From: Azospirillum lipoferum
GTDB taxonomy: Bacteria; Pseudomonadota; Alphaproteobacteria; Azospirillales; Azospirillaceae
Direction of reading: 5' to 3'
NCBI RefSeq assembly: GCF_024170005.1
Contig: NZ_JALJXJ010000003.1
Span: 186,001 to 250,000, forward strand
Length of the DNA stretch: 64,000 nucleotides
Positions 49,762-62,508 of the stretch are shown here, piece after piece. The notes beneath the pieces are model-generated. The model worked only from the letters and a program-made list of their open reading frames with translations. It did not search any database and was not told where the DNA came from. Numbering within the stretch: the first letter of the stretch is position 1; every line of letters starts with the position of its first letter. A program made the position numbers and the translations under genes.

Positions 49762-50283
49762 ATGAAGACCCGTTTCCTGATCGCCGCGCTGGCCCTGCTG
49801 GCCGGCATCCCGGCCCTGACCATCGGCGTCGCCACCAGCGGCGTGGCCGCCGACAAGCCCGCGGTCTCCAGCGGCACCGGCACCGTGGGGGGGATCAAGG
49901 TCCCTTCCACCAACCATCCGATCACCACGGACGTGCCGGCCGAGGCGACTCACCGCGAGATCACCGACGACCAGAAGCGCGTGCGCAACTACGCCGACCA
50001 GCCGCCGCTGATCCCGCACGCCATCCGCGACTATCAGATCGACCTGAACATCAACAAGTGCCTGACCTGCCACGACCGCCGCAACACGGCCGGCTCGCAG
50101 GCGCCGATGCTGTCGGTCACCCATTTCCAGGACCGTGACGGCCAGACGCTGGGCACGGTGGCGGCGCGCCGCTACTTCTGCACCCAGTGCCATGTGCCGC
50201 AGACCGACGCCCAGCCGATCGTTCCCAACAGCTTCCAAGACTTCGACTCGGTCCTGGGCCATGCCCAAGGCGGCCAGAAATGA
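49762..50283 (+). CDS. napB: Periplasmic nitrate reductase cytochrome subunit NapB
   Basis: This 173-residue dihaem c-type cytochrome has a signal peptide (to about residue 30) and haem sites CLTCH at 100-104 and CTQCH at 140-144. It passes electrons from NapC to NapA. The ATG at 49762 follows napA by 14 bp and its stop overlaps the napC start (ATGA). Confidence 0.96.
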   Translation: MKTRFLIAALALLAGIPALTIGVATSGVAADKPAVSSGTGTVGGIKVPSTNHPITTDVPAEATHREITDDQKRVRNYADQPPLIPHAIRDYQIDLNINKCLTCHDRRNTAGSQAPMLSVTHFQDRDGQTLGTVAARRYFCTQCHVPQTDAQPIVPNSFQDFDSVLGHAQGGQK

Positions 50284-50897
50284 AAATCCGCGACGCAGTG
50301 CTGTGCCTGTGGCGGCTGTTCGCCCGTCCCAGCGTCCATTTCGGCCTGGGTTTCCTGACGCTGGGCGGCTTCATCGCCGGCGTCGTCTTCTGGGGCGGCT
50401 TCAACACCGCGCTTGAGGCCACCAACAAGGAAGCCTTCTGCATCAGCTGCCACGAGATGCGTGACAATCCCTATGAGGAGTTGAAGCAGACCATCCACTT
50501 CACCAACCGGTCGGGCGTGCGCGCCAGCTGCCCGGACTGCCACGTCCCGCACCAGTGGACCGATAAGATCGCCCGCAAGATGCAGGCGTCGAAGGAGGTC
50601 TGGGGCAAGATCTTCGGCACCATCGACACCCGCGAGAAGTTCCTGGACAAGCGCCGCGAACTGGCCGAGCACGAATGGGCGCGGCTGAAGTCGAACAACT
50701 CGCTGGAATGCCGCAACTGCCACAGCGCCGATTCTATGGACATCACCAAACAGAATCCTCGCGCCGCGAAGATGCACGAGACCTACCTGTTCACCGGACA
50801 GAACACCTGCATCGACTGCCACAAGGGCATCGCCCACCACCTGCCCGACATGCAGGGGATCGAGCCCGGCTGGAGCATGAAGACCAGCCAGAAGTAA
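50280..50897 (+). CDS. napC: NapC tetrahaem quinol dehydrogenase
   Basis: This 205-residue membrane-anchored cytochrome of the NapC/NirT family has an N-terminal TM helix (about residues 20-42) and four haem motifs, CISCH (54-58), CPDCH, CRNCH and CIDCH. It oxidises quinol and feeds NapB. It ends the operon; napF, napG and napH are absent, as in other napEDABC-type clusters. Confidence 0.97.
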   Translation: MKIRDAVLCLWRLFARPSVHFGLGFLTLGGFIAGVVFWGGFNTALEATNKEAFCISCHEMRDNPYEELKQTIHFTNRSGVRASCPDCHVPHQWTDKIARKMQASKEVWGKIFGTIDTREKFLDKRRELAEHEWARLKSNNSLECRNCHSADSMDITKQNPRAAKMHETYLFTGQNTCIDCHKGIAHHLPDMQGIEPGWSMKTSQK

Positions 50898-50910
50898 GCG
50901 TCCGAGCAAG

Positions 50911-50952
50911 AAAACAGCCCCGCTTCCGGAAAGAGCGGGGCTGTTGCCGTTT
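50911..50952 (+). terminator. Terminator of the nap operon
   Basis: AACAGCCCCGCT pairs with AGCGGGGCTGTT around CCGGAAAG-type loop sequence. The U-tract (GTTGCCGTTT) is weak on the plus strand; on the minus strand TTTTCTTG follows, so it also serves the convergent gene. Confidence 0.75.
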
Positions 50953-50989
50953 CACGGGAAACGCCGCCGGCTCCGTCCGAACAGTGGCA

Positions 50990-52033
50990 TCAGGGGACTT
51001 TCGCCCGGACGAACACCAGCAGGCGGATGTCACGGTCGGGAACGAACCCGGCGATCGTCGATTCGAAGGTCGTCGGCCCGGTCTTGGTCAGGCCGTTCCA
51101 GCACAGCGACAGGATGTTCTCCGGGGCACCCTTGTCGAGGGTCAGATGGAAGCGGCCGATCGGACCGCGCCAGTTGCGGGCCGTGGTCAGGATATATTCG
51201 ATCTCCGCGGCGCCATAGGGCATGGCCGGCGACGGTTGCTTGGCCCGTGCCGCGGCCAGTGTCCGCCGCGCCGCGCCGTCCAGACAATAGCGGTCGCCCC
51301 CAGCCGCCTTTCGGTCCACCTCGCCGACATGGCGCCCGACCACCTCGCGCCCGTCGATCTTGGTCACGTCATCGATAAGGGCGCTGCCAAGGAAGGTCCG
51401 ATAGACATGGCGGACGCGCACGTCCCGTCCCGGCGGAAAAATCTGCGTCCAGAAATAGCGGGTGCGCAGCGTCCATTGCGGGTTGTTGTCGTCCTCGCCG
51501 GTCTGGATCAATCCGGCTTCGCGCAGCCGGGCCAGTGCCGCCGGATCCAGTTTCCGCGCGTAGTCATCGTAGGCGCCCGGCGCCCAGGGCGTCATGCCCA
51601 GCGCCCCCGCCGCCTCCACGGCCACTGTTACGTCCCGCCCCTGGAAGACGGCCCGCCGCTCCAGGGAGGGCTGCACCGGCCGGTCGTCGATCCACAGGCG
51701 GAAATCGAGGAAGTCATCGGCCTGCTTGGGAAACCCCCATGCCGGCGCCGTCAGGCCTTGCGACAGGTCGAGATCCGGCAGCGGAAAGGCCACCAGCGTT
51801 TCGACCGGTCGGTCGCTGACGTTGCGGAAGACGTAGGAGACGCGGATCTCCTCCAGCCCGATCCACAGATCCTCCGACCGCATCTCGATGGCGTCGGTTT
51901 TGGTCAGCTCGATCCCGCCGGTACCCTGGAAACCGGTGCTGTCGTTGGCCGACGCCCTGCCCCCCGCCACCGGCAGAAGCAGCATCGCCACAAGGGCGGC
52001 GCCAACACTCCAGCGGTTTCTCGTGTCGGCCAT
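50990..52033 (-). CDS. DUF4424 family secreted protein
   Basis: This 347-residue protein starts at 52033 (GGGAG upstream), has a signal peptide to about residue 29, and then the DUF4424 pattern: GGIELTKTDAIEMRSEDLWI, VSYVFRNVSDRPVETLVAFP and FWTQIFPPGRDVRVRHVY. The family is of unknown function and likely periplasmic. It is convergent with the nap operon. Confidence 0.8.
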   Translation of the reverse strand: MADTRNRWSVGAALVAMLLLPVAGGRASANDSTGFQGTGGIELTKTDAIEMRSEDLWIGLEEIRVSYVFRNVSDRPVETLVAFPLPDLDLSQGLTAPAWGFPKQADDFLDFRLWIDDRPVQPSLERRAVFQGRDVTVAVEAAGALGMTPWAPGAYDDYARKLDPAALARLREAGLIQTGEDDNNPQWTLRTRYFWTQIFPPGRDVRVRHVYRTFLGSALIDDVTKIDGREVVGRHVGEVDRKAAGGDRYCLDGAARRTLAAARAKQPSPAMPYGAAEIEYILTTARNWRGPIGRFHLTLDKGAPENILSLCWNGLTKTGPTTFESTIAGFVPDRDIRLLVFVRAKVP

Positions 52034-52082
52034 CACCCCGCTCCCACAATCCCATCGTCCCAATCAGCCGCCGGCCGGCAGG

Positions 52083-52457
52083 TCATCCCAGCAGCGCCAC
52101 CACCGACAGCGCCAACAGCGTCACCAGCACTGCCTCGCCAAGCCCAACCAGCCCGCGCAAACCCAGAGCGATAGCCCAGGTGGTCAGGTCGCGGCGGTGG
52201 CGGACCTCCTTCAGCAGGCGTTCCTGGATGCCGGCAACGGTGCGGCGGGCCGACAGACTGGCGATTCCGCCAACCAGCGCCACCAATCCCGTACCCAGCA
52301 CGAAATACAAGGCGCCCTTCCAGCCGGCGAAATGGTCGGGGTCGCTCAGGTAATGCCCGGCGCCGACGATGATCCAGACCGCCGCCGGCCAGACGCCGAC
52401 GATTTCCGGCCCCGGTCCTTCTTCCTTTGATCCTTCTCCCCTTTGCGCGTCGCCCAT
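52083..52457 (-). CDS. Small membrane protein of unknown function
   Basis: This 124-residue protein has three hydrophobic segments (about 20-37, 50-68 and 95-123) and a basic loop [21 protein letters not shown] do not recognise a family. It lies 12 bp downstream of the Cys-rich PAS_5 gene and about 50 bp upstream of the DUF4424 gene, all on the minus strand, so the three may be one transcript. Confidence 0.6.
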   Translation of the reverse strand: MGDAQRGEGSKEEGPGPEIVGVWPAAVWIIVGAGHYLSDPDHFAGWKGALYFVLGTGLVALVGGIASLSARRTVAGIQERLLKEVRHRRDLTTWAIALGLRGLVGLGEAVLVTLLALSVVALLG

Positions 52458-52469
52458 CGCAGGCCCCCC

Positions 52470-53297
52470 TCAGCCACCCGGCACATGGCGGTAGGCCAGC
52501 ACACGGGTCGCCGGCCCACCTTCCACGTCGGCGAGCGGCAGCAGCAGTTCGACGAACTTCGCCCCCGGCAGCATCGGATCGTCGCGCACCAGCAGGCAGC
52601 GCGGCTCGCCGCTCTCCAGGCAGGCGCGCAGGTCGGACAGCCAGCGCTTTGCCGCCTGTTCCGGATGGCAGTCGGTCACCCGCCGCGTCGTCGGCCGCTC
52701 GGCCAGCCGGCGTTGCAGGGCGCGGCCGCAAGACCTGTAGACGAAATCGCTGCCGTCGGCGGTCGGCTCCATCAGGGCGATGCGCGGCACGCTCTCGCGC
52801 ACCTGCGAGGTGTCGATCTCCGTCGCCAGCGGCATGCGGCGCTTGCGCTTCAGCCGGAGCCAGTGGGTGTAGAGCACCCGGACCTGCGGCGACTGCTCCA
52901 CATCGATCGGGTCGGCCCGGCAGGGCGGCGGCGGCACGTCGAGCACCGGCGTCGCGACCGGCGCATCGGCGAAGGCGGCGGCGGCAGGCACCGGCTGGGA
53001 GACGGGCGGCATGGGCCGCGAGGCCGCAGCGGTGACCAGCGTGTGCGCCTGTCCGACCGGCGTGTGGCCGATCCGACCGCCGTGCTTCTTCAGCATCGGC
53101 AGCGGCGCCCAGGCGGTGCAGGTGTGATAGCCCTTGGTGACGCGGCGGTAGTCCTGGCTGCTGGCGGTGCGGCACTCCCCCTCCACCCCATGACGGGCGA
53201 CGTACACCAGCGTGTTGTCCTCCGACAGCGCACGCTCGCCACCCCACGAGACGCAGGCGGCGCAGGCGCGGCTGTCCTTGGCGAATGCGTGGCTCAT
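52470..53297 (-). CDS. PAS_5 domain protein with N-terminal Cys-rich module
   Basis: This 275-residue protein begins at the ATG at 53297 (GGAG 10 nt upstream). Residues 1-75 are an unrecognised module with [23 protein letters not shown] and [11 protein letters not shown], four or five cysteines placed as if to bind a metal or form disulfides without a signal peptide. A Pro/Ala linker follows. Residues about 140-275 are a PAS_5 domain ([55 protein letters not shown]). It faces carB divergently. Function unknown. Confidence 0.78.
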   Translation of the reverse strand: MSHAFAKDSRACAACVSWGGERALSEDNTLVYVARHGVEGECRTASSQDYRRVTKGYHTCTAWAPLPMLKKHGGRIGHTPVGQAHTLVTAAASRPMPPVSQPVPAAAAFADAPVATPVLDVPPPPCRADPIDVEQSPQVRVLYTHWLRLKRKRRMPLATEIDTSQVRESVPRIALMEPTADGSDFVYRSCGRALQRRLAERPTTRRVTDCHPEQAAKRWLSDLRACLESGEPRCLLVRDDPMLPGAKFVELLLPLADVEGGPATRVLAYRHVPGG

Positions 53298-53558
53298 CGG
53301 GGCGTATCTCCAATGGGTATGCGAAACGGGAGAATGGGAATTGATGCGTCCCTTTCCCCCGCGGTTCAAGGGCCGCATGGGGCGGCAGTGCTGTGCCCGA
53401 GATTCAGTCATGCGAGGGTGACATCCATGCCACCCCTTCCCCCCCGGCCCCGAACCCCCTATAAGGGGGCCTTGCACGACATGCCCATCCCGCTCTCCGT
53501 CTCCGGTCCCCCGGCGCCGGGGGGTTTTCGGCTGACCACATTTCAGAGAAGCGGACCC

Positions 53559-56805
<3,247 letters not shown>

Positions 56806-56807
<2 letters not shown>

Positions 56808-56854
56808 GGACGGACGACGGCGCGGCGGACCTCCTCCGCGCCGTCTTCGTCCTT
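56806..56854 (+). terminator. Hairpin terminator after carB
   Basis: GACGGCGCGG pairs with CCGCGCCGTC, and the outer AAGGACG pairs with CGTCCTT. It begins within the carB stop codon region. The U-tract is poor, so efficiency is uncertain and read-through into greA is possible. Confidence 0.55.
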
Positions 56855-56903
56855 GATGTCGCTTTGGACAGGTCGAACGACTGCAAGCGGTGATGGACCG
56901 AAC

Positions 56904-57377
56904 ATGGAAAAAGTTCCGATGACAGCGGCGGGCTTCAACCGCCTCCAGGAGGAATTGAAGCACCTTAAGATCACCGAACGCCCGGCGGTCATCAAAGCCA
57001 TCGCGGAAGCCCGCGAACATGGCGACCTTTCGGAAAACGCCGAGTACCACGCGGCGCGCGAACGTCAGAGCTTTATCGAAGGCCGTGTGCTGGAGCTTGA
57101 GGACAAGATCAGCCGTGCCGAGGTCATCGACCCGGCCAAGCTGACCGGCAGCACCGTGAAGTTCGGCGCGACCGTGACCCTGGCCGACCAGGACACGGAC
57201 GAGGAGACGACCTATCAGATCGTCGGCCAGGACGAGAGCGACATCAAGAACCGCCTTCTGTCGATCCAGGCGCCGCTGGCCCGCGCCCTGATCAACAAGT
57301 CCGTCGGCGACAGCGTGGAGGTCTCCACCCCCGGCGGTTCCAAGCTGTACGAGATCGTTTCGGTCGAGTTCCGTTGA
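56904..57377 (+). CDS. greA: Transcription elongation factor GreA
   Basis: This 157-residue protein rescues backtracked RNA polymerase by stimulating transcript cleavage. The N-terminal coiled coil (residues 1-75) has the catalytic acidic tip in [15 protein letters not shown], and the C-terminal globular domain includes [18 protein letters not shown] and the closing [13 protein letters not shown]. The ATG at 56904 gives the usual N-terminus [18 protein letters not shown]. carB-greA is a common alphaproteobacterial order. Confidence 0.97.
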   Translation: MEKVPMTAAGFNRLQEELKHLKITERPAVIKAIAEAREHGDLSENAEYHAARERQSFIEGRVLELEDKISRAEVIDPAKLTGSTVKFGATVTLADQDTDEETTYQIVGQDESDIKNRLLSIQAPLARALINKSVGDSVEVSTPGGSKLYEIVSVEFR

Positions 57378-57394
57378 GGGCGTAACTCCCTCCC

Positions 57395-57437
57395 CCGGAT
57401 TGTCCCCTCTCCTCACGCAGGAGAGAGGACAATCCGG
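57395..57437. terminator. Hairpin between convergent greA and dienelactone hydrolase genes
   Basis: CCGGATTGTCC pairs perfectly with GGACAATCCGG, with a further imperfect inner stem (CTCTCCT/AGGAGAG). It lies 18 bp past greA and 7 bp from the end of the opposite gene. Confidence 0.65.
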
Positions 57438-57443
57438 CACTCC

Positions 57444-58376
57444 TCACCCCCCAAGCTTTTCCTTGAAGAACTCATTCACCCGCCGGATCGCATCCGAGCG
57501 GGCGTCTTCGTCCGTGCCGACATGGGCGGTGCCGCCGGGAGCGGTGGCGAGGTTCTTGCGCTTGCGCACCGGGGCGTCCGGCGAGTCGAAACCGTGATAG
57601 GCGTCGGGATAGACCACCAGATCGACCTTGCCCTTGACCCCGTCGCGGCCGGACAGTTCGACGCAGGTCTCCGGCGGGGTCCAGTCGTCCTTGCCACCGA
57701 CCAGCAGAAGCAGCGGACCGTCGGGCTGCCAGTCCTCATTGCTCAGCGCCGACTTGCAACCGGGGTAGAAGGCCACCGCGGCGCGGAAGCCGCCCTCCTC
57801 GGTCCCGGCCGGTCCATCCTCGCCGGCGCCATAGGCGGCCATCACCGTACCCGCTCCCTGCGACCAGCCGATCAGGCCGATGCGCTCATGATCGACCTCC
57901 GGCCGCTTGCGCAGGAAGGCCAGCGCCGCCCAGGCGTCGCGCTTGCGCTCCACCGTGGCGCGGACAGTGCGGTCCTTCAGCGCGGTGGTGCAGACCTCCT
58001 CCACGTCGCGCGGGCCGAAGCTGTCGACCATCAGCACCTCGTAGCCCTGGCGCTGCAAATGGGTGGCCCACCAGACATGACGCGGCGATACCCGGCCGTT
58101 GCGGGTATAGAGACCGCCGCAGCCATGCAGCATCACCACCGCTGGATGCGGGCCGTTGCCCGCCGGGCGCAGCAGCCGGCCGTTCAGCATCGTCGGCGCG
58201 CCACCGGTCAGATCCCCGTCGACGGACGGGAAACGCACGATCTCCTCGGCATGGACACCGACCGCGGCCTGTGCCGGCTTCGCCAGCAGGGCCAGCCCGC
58301 CAACAGCGCTCACCCCGATACCGGCACACAGCGCCGCCCCCAACACAGCCGCAAGACCGCGGGTGGAAGCCTTCAT
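57444..58376 (-). CDS. Secreted dienelactone hydrolase family protein
   Basis: This 310-residue alpha/beta hydrolase has a signal peptide (to about residue 39, cleavage near AQAA). The nucleophile elbow GWSQGAG carries the serine, LLVGGKDDWTPPE the acid and YPDAYHGFDSPD the histidine. The oxyanion region VMLHGCGGLYTRNG is also seen. The start at 58376 is chosen for the signal peptide. The substrate is unknown; an esterase-type role in the periplasm is likely. Confidence 0.87.
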   Translation of the reverse strand: MKASTRGLAAVLGAALCAGIGVSAVGGLALLAKPAQAAVGVHAEEIVRFPSVDGDLTGGAPTMLNGRLLRPAGNGPHPAVVMLHGCGGLYTRNGRVSPRHVWWATHLQRQGYEVLMVDSFGPRDVEEVCTTALKDRTVRATVERKRDAWAALAFLRKRPEVDHERIGLIGWSQGAGTVMAAYGAGEDGPAGTEEGGFRAAVAFYPGCKSALSNEDWQPDGPLLLLVGGKDDWTPPETCVELSGRDGVKGKVDLVVYPDAYHGFDSPDAPVRKRKNLATAPGGTAHVGTDEDARSDAIRRVNEFFKEKLGG

Positions 58377-58545
58377 TCTGCAGCGTCCCCGACTTCCGGC
58401 GCCGGCCCCGACGGCGGCGCTCGCGGTTGCAATATTAAACCTCTGCGATGCGGAAGACCATGGGCGCCCGGCAATTGTCCCCGATGGCGCTTCCGCCCGA
58501 CGGCGAAGGCTGCCTTGCTGCCGCGTTTGCGCTAGGGTGTGGACC

Positions 58546-59874
58546 ATGAACGACTCCCCATCCCCCATTCCGGCTTCCATCCCGGCCCCCGTTCCTGCCT
58601 TTTCCGCCTTCTGTCTCTACTGGCTTCGGCTGGGGCTGACCAGCTTCGGCGGGCCGGCCGGACAGATCGCGATGATGCAGAGCGAACTGGTCGACCGCCG
58701 CCGCTGGATCGACCAGACCCGGTTCCTGCACGCGCTGAACTTCTGCATGCTGTTGCCGGGACCGGAGGCGCAGCAGCTCGCCACCTATGTCGGCTGGCGG
58801 ATGTATGGCGTGCGCGGCGGGCTGGTGGCGGGTGGGCTGTTTGTTCTGCCGGGCGCCCTGGTACTGCTGGCCCTGTCCTGGATCGCCGCCGCCCATGGCG
58901 ACACCGGGCTGGTCGGCGCGCTGTTCGACGGCATCAAGCCGGCGGTGGTGGCGATCATCGCCGCCGCGGTCTGGCGCCTGGGCCGCCGCACGCTGAAGGG
59001 ACCGCCCGCCGTTGCCATGGCCGGTGCCGCCTTCCTGGCTCTGGCGGTGTTGCACCTGCCCTTCCCGCTGGTGATCGGCGCCGCGGCGGTGATCGGGGGC
59101 GTGGCGGCGCGTCTGGGCCGCCACTGGTTCGCCCACCCCCATCCGGTGGCGGAGGACGGCGGCGGCACCGACTTGGCCGAACCCGCGCCGAAGGCCAGCC
59201 GGCTGCTGCTCCTGCTTGGGCTGGGCATGGTGCTGTGGCTGGTTCCGGTGGGGGCGATCCTGCTGGCTTTCGGAGCCGATCCCTGGCGAGGCGTCGCGGC
59301 GCTGTTCACCAAGGCCGCCTTCGTCACCTTCGGCGGCGCCTATGCCGTGCTGCCCTACATCGCCGGGCAGGCGGTGGACAGCTATGGCTGGCTCAGTTCG
59401 CGGGAGATGATCGACGGTCTGGCGCTGGCCGAGACGACTCCGGGCCCGCTGATCCTGGTCACGCAATATGTCGGCTTCTTCGCCGGCTGGAACCGGCCGG
59501 GCGCGCTGTCGCCGGCGCTGGCGGGGACGCTGGGGGCGGCGCTGACGACCTACGTCACCTTCCTGCCCTGCTTCCTGTTCATCTTCGCCGGCGCCCCCTA
59601 TCTGGAACGGCTGATCCACAACCGTCTGGCCGCGGGAGCGCTGGCCGCCATCGCCGCGGCGGTGGTGGGGGTCATCCTGAACCTGGGCGTCTATCTGGGA
59701 ATGGCGGTACTGCTGCCGGACGGGCAGCACACGGCAGGCAGCCTGATCTGGGCCTGGGCGATCATGCTGACAGCACTTTACGCGCTGACCCGCCGGGGGG
59801 TGGCGATCCACTGGGTGGTGGCGGGGGGAGCGGCGGCGGGCCTGATCCAGGCGCTCGCCGCATCTTCCTTGTAA
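58546..59874 (+). CDS. chrA: ChrA-type chromate transporter
   Basis: This 442-residue membrane protein has two homologous CHR halves. The first has LGLTSFGGPAGQIAMMQ and LLPGPEAQQLATYVGW, the second AFVTFGGAYAVLPYIAG and ETTPGPLILVTQYVGF. Long-chain ChrA proteins export chromate in exchange for other ions and use the sulfate analogue route. No chrB regulator is adjacent. The start at 58546 follows from homology of the N-terminus, though its first 20 residues are Pro/Ser-rich. Confidence 0.92.
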   Translation: MNDSPSPIPASIPAPVPAFSAFCLYWLRLGLTSFGGPAGQIAMMQSELVDRRRWIDQTRFLHALNFCMLLPGPEAQQLATYVGWRMYGVRGGLVAGGLFVLPGALVLLALSWIAAAHGDTGLVGALFDGIKPAVVAIIAAAVWRLGRRTLKGPPAVAMAGAAFLALAVLHLPFPLVIGAAAVIGGVAARLGRHWFAHPHPVAEDGGGTDLAEPAPKASRLLLLLGLGMVLWLVPVGAILLAFGADPWRGVAALFTKAAFVTFGGAYAVLPYIAGQAVDSYGWLSSREMIDGLALAETTPGPLILVTQYVGFFAGWNRPGALSPALAGTLGAALTTYVTFLPCFLFIFAGAPYLERLIHNRLAAGALAAIAAAVVGVILNLGVYLGMAVLLPDGQHTAGSLIWAWAIMLTALYALTRRGVAIHWVVAGGAAAGLIQALAASSL

Positions 59875-59924
59875 AAACCGAGACTTCTGAATTCGAGACG
59901 GGACCCGCGCAGCGCCGGCCCAAA

Positions 59925-60485
59925 CTAACGCCGGGTGGCGCGGGCGGGCGTTTCGTCCTCGACGTAATCCTCGTCCTCGTCATCCTCCGTCCCTTCCGGG
60001 ATGTCGGGCGAATCGACGTCGATGGGAACGCCGGGGGTGTGCTTGCTGGTGCGGATCGACAGCGCCGACTTCACATGGGCGACGTTGGGCGCCGCCGTCA
60101 GCTTGGTCGTCAGGAAGCGCTGGTAGTCGTCCCAGTCCTCCGCCACGATCTTCAGCACGAAGTCATATTCGCCGGCCAGCATGTTGCACTCACGAACCAG
60201 CGGCCAGCTGTTGACGAGCTCCTCGAATTTCTTTAGGTCCGCTTCGGCCTGGCTGCTGAGGCCGACCTGGGCGAACACCGTGACGCCGAACCCCAGTGCA
60301 TCGGGGTTGACGTCGGCGTGGTAGCCACGGATGAATCCCGCCTCCTCCAGCGCGCGGACGCGGCGCAGGCAGGGCGGAGCGGAGATGCCGGCACGTCGGG
60401 CAAGCTCCACATTGGTCATCCGGCCGTCGTTCTGCAGATCGCGCAGAATCCGACGGTCAATTCGGTCGAGTTTGACCCGCCGCAT
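59925..60485 (-). CDS. Lrp/AsnC family transcriptional regulator
   Basis: This 186-residue protein has a helix-turn-helix (LDRIDRRILRDLQNDGRMTN, ELARRAGISAPPCLRRVRAL) and a RAM ligand-binding domain (to about residue 150). A long acidic tail follows (EGTEDDEDEDYVEDE), which is unusual for the family. It is divergent from the ELM1-family gene across 153 bp and may control it, though no operator is obvious. Confidence 0.92.
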   Translation of the reverse strand: MRRVKLDRIDRRILRDLQNDGRMTNVELARRAGISAPPCLRRVRALEEAGFIRGYHADVNPDALGFGVTVFAQVGLSSQAEADLKKFEELVNSWPLVRECNMLAGEYDFVLKIVAEDWDDYQRFLTTKLTAAPNVAHVKSALSIRTSKHTPGVPIDVDSPDIPEGTEDDEDEDYVEDETPARATRR

Positions 60486-60638
60486 GGTTTTACTCGGTCG
60501 CTCCGGGGGTGATTTGGAGAAAGGATATTACACGGGCATGGTGTCTACGCCAAGACGGAAACCCCCGCAAGGGCGAGCAACCCGGATGACGGTCTTTTCG
60601 CCGCAGTACCCTTCACAGCTTCAACAATCCGAGTTCTC

Positions 60639-61613
60639 ATGCAACCTCTGACTTGTTGGGTCGTGTCGGACGGCAAGGCCGGCATGGAAAACCAATGCAT
60701 CGGTCTGGCGGAGTCGCTTGGCCTGACGCCGATCGTCAAGCGCGTGCACCTGCGCACGCCCTGGCGCCAGCTGACCCCCTATTTCCGCATCGGCAACCGG
60801 TTCGCCGCCGGCCCCAAGGGCGATCCGGTGGAGCCGCCCTGGCCCGACCTGCTGATCGGTACCGGGCGGCAGTCCATCGCCGTCTCGCTGGCGGTGCGCC
60901 AGCAGTCGGGCGGCCGCACCTTCACCGTCCAGATCCAGGATCCGGTGATGAACCCGCGGCATTTCGACCTGATCGTCGTGCCGCGCCACGACAAGCTGCG
61001 CGGCGACAATGTGCTGGTGACCCGCGGCGCCCTGCACCGGGTGACGTCGGCCATCCTGGCCGACGCGGCGGAGCGGTTCGGCCCCCGTCTGGCCCATCTG
61101 CCGCACCCGCGCATCGCCGTGCTGATCGGCGGCGACAACGGCGTCTACCGCCTGACGCCCACCATCATGGGCGACGTGGCCGAACGGCTTGCCAACCTGA
61201 CGCGCAGCCATGGCGCCGGGCTGATGGTCACCCCGTCGCGCCGCACCGGCGCCGACAATGAGGCGATCCTGCGCGCCCGCCTGTCCGGCCTGCCGGCGGA
61301 GGTGTGGGACGGCACCGGCGAGAATCCTTACTTCGCCTATCTCGGCCTCGCCGATGCGGTGGTGGTGACCTGCGACAGCGTGTCGATGACGTCGGAGGCC
61401 TGCTCCACCGGAAAGCCGGTCTACGTGATCGAGTTGGAGGGTGGATCACCGAAGTTCCGCGCCTTCCATGACGGGCTGTACCAGGACGGCATCACCCGGC
61501 CCTTCGACGGTTCGCTGGACCAGTGGAGCTATTCACCGCTGAACGAGACGGAGGTTGTGGCCGACGAGGTGCGCCGCCGCCTGTCCGCCCACCGGAAGCG
61601 GTTCGGCCTCTGA
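60639..61613 (+). CDS. ELM1/GtrOC1-family protein
   Basis: This 324-residue protein matches the mitochondrial fission ELM1 family (DUF1022, PF06258): CWVVSDGKAGMENQCIGLAE, IGTGRQSIAVSLAVRQ, VQIQDPVMNPRHFDLIVVP, LIGGDNGVYRLT and CDSVSMTSEACSTGKPVYV. The fold resembles a GT-B glycosyltransferase. Bacterial members have no firm function and plant ELM1 recruits a dynamin-like protein. A related hairpin (61621-61660) follows its stop. It heads a run of two 2-oxoglutarate oxygenases. Confidence 0.87.
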   Translation: MQPLTCWVVSDGKAGMENQCIGLAESLGLTPIVKRVHLRTPWRQLTPYFRIGNRFAAGPKGDPVEPPWPDLLIGTGRQSIAVSLAVRQQSGGRTFTVQIQDPVMNPRHFDLIVVPRHDKLRGDNVLVTRGALHRVTSAILADAAERFGPRLAHLPHPRIAVLIGGDNGVYRLTPTIMGDVAERLANLTRSHGAGLMVTPSRRTGADNEAILRARLSGLPAEVWDGTGENPYFAYLGLADAVVVTCDSVSMTSEACSTGKPVYVIELEGGSPKFRAFHDGLYQDGITRPFDGSLDQWSYSPLNETEVVADEVRRRLSAHRKRFGL

Positions 61614-61620
61614 CAACAGG

Positions 61621-61660
61621 CCGGCGGGGTGCGGCGCGACCAATGCGCGCACCCCGCTGG
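61621..61660. repeat. 13-bp stem hairpin after the ELM1 gene
   Basis: CCGGCGGGGTGCG pairs with CGCACCCCGCTGG (one G-U pair), and the loop GCGCGACCAATGCG contains CCAAT. It shares GGGGTGCG...CCAAT...CGCACCCC with the hairpin after glk. No U-tract follows. Confidence 0.6.
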
Positions 61661-61773
61661 TACGACCAGTTTGGGGGCAGAGTTCCGCCGCAGACCATGC
61701 CATAAGCGCGGGCAAACCGGCCGTCTCACAGACACGGTCCGGGGTCGTCCTTCCATTCGGAACTTCCGCCACC

Positions 61774-62430
61774 ATGACCACCCCCGACGCCGTTTCCGCC
61801 TCCTTCCTGCGTTGCCTGGAGAACAGCCGGTTGTTCGGCCAGCCATACAATCACTGGCTGCTGTCCGAAGCGCTGCCGGAAGAGGCCGCCGACGCCATAG
61901 CAGACCTGCCCTGGGGTCCGCCGCCGGTGTCCGACACTTACGGCAAGCGCGAGACCAACAACGCGTCGCGCACCTATTTCGGCGAGGAGAGCCGCGGCAA
62001 ATACGCAGTGTGCGAGACGGTGGCCCAGGCCTTCCAGAGCCGTCCTGTGGTGGACGCCATCCAGAAGACCTGCGACGTCGACCTGACCGGCACCAGCCTG
62101 CGCATCGAATATTGCCAGGACACCGACGGCTTCTGGCTGGAGCCGCACACCGACATCGGTGTCAAGAAATACACGATGCTGATCTATCTCTCGAAAGGGG
62201 CGAACTGCTCGCACTGGGGCACCGATGTGCTGGACGAGAGCCGGACGGTCGTCGCCCGTGCGCCCTACGCCTTCAACGAGGGGCTGATCTTCATCCCCGG
62301 CAGCAACACCTGGCACGGCTTCGAAAAGCGCCCCATCGACGGCGTGCGCAAGTCGATCATCGTCAATTATGTCGGCCCCGAATGGCGGGCGCGGCAGGAA
62401 CTATGCTTCCCCGACAAACCTGTTGCATAA
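61774..62430 (+). CDS. 2-oxoglutarate/Fe(II)-dependent oxygenase (copy 1)
   Basis: This 218-residue protein has the jelly-roll iron site H125, D127 (EPHTDIGVKKY) and H181 (SNTWHGF), with R192 (GVRKSI) as the 2-oxoglutarate arginine. The start is the ATG at 61774. The substrate is unknown; relatives occur beside glycosyltransferase and capsule genes. It is followed 78 bp later by a second oxygenase with a different sequence. Confidence 0.82.
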   Translation: MTTPDAVSASFLRCLENSRLFGQPYNHWLLSEALPEEAADAIADLPWGPPPVSDTYGKRETNNASRTYFGEESRGKYAVCETVAQAFQSRPVVDAIQKTCDVDLTGTSLRIEYCQDTDGFWLEPHTDIGVKKYTMLIYLSKGANCSHWGTDVLDESRTVVARAPYAFNEGLIFIPGSNTWHGFEKRPIDGVRKSIIVNYVGPEWRARQELCFPDKPVA

Positions 62431-62508
62431 AACTTCGGTCGTGGTTAAGTGACGCCGGTTTTGGGGGGCAAAGCCACCGTCGGCACGCTCTTTGGGAGTT
62501 TCTTACCC

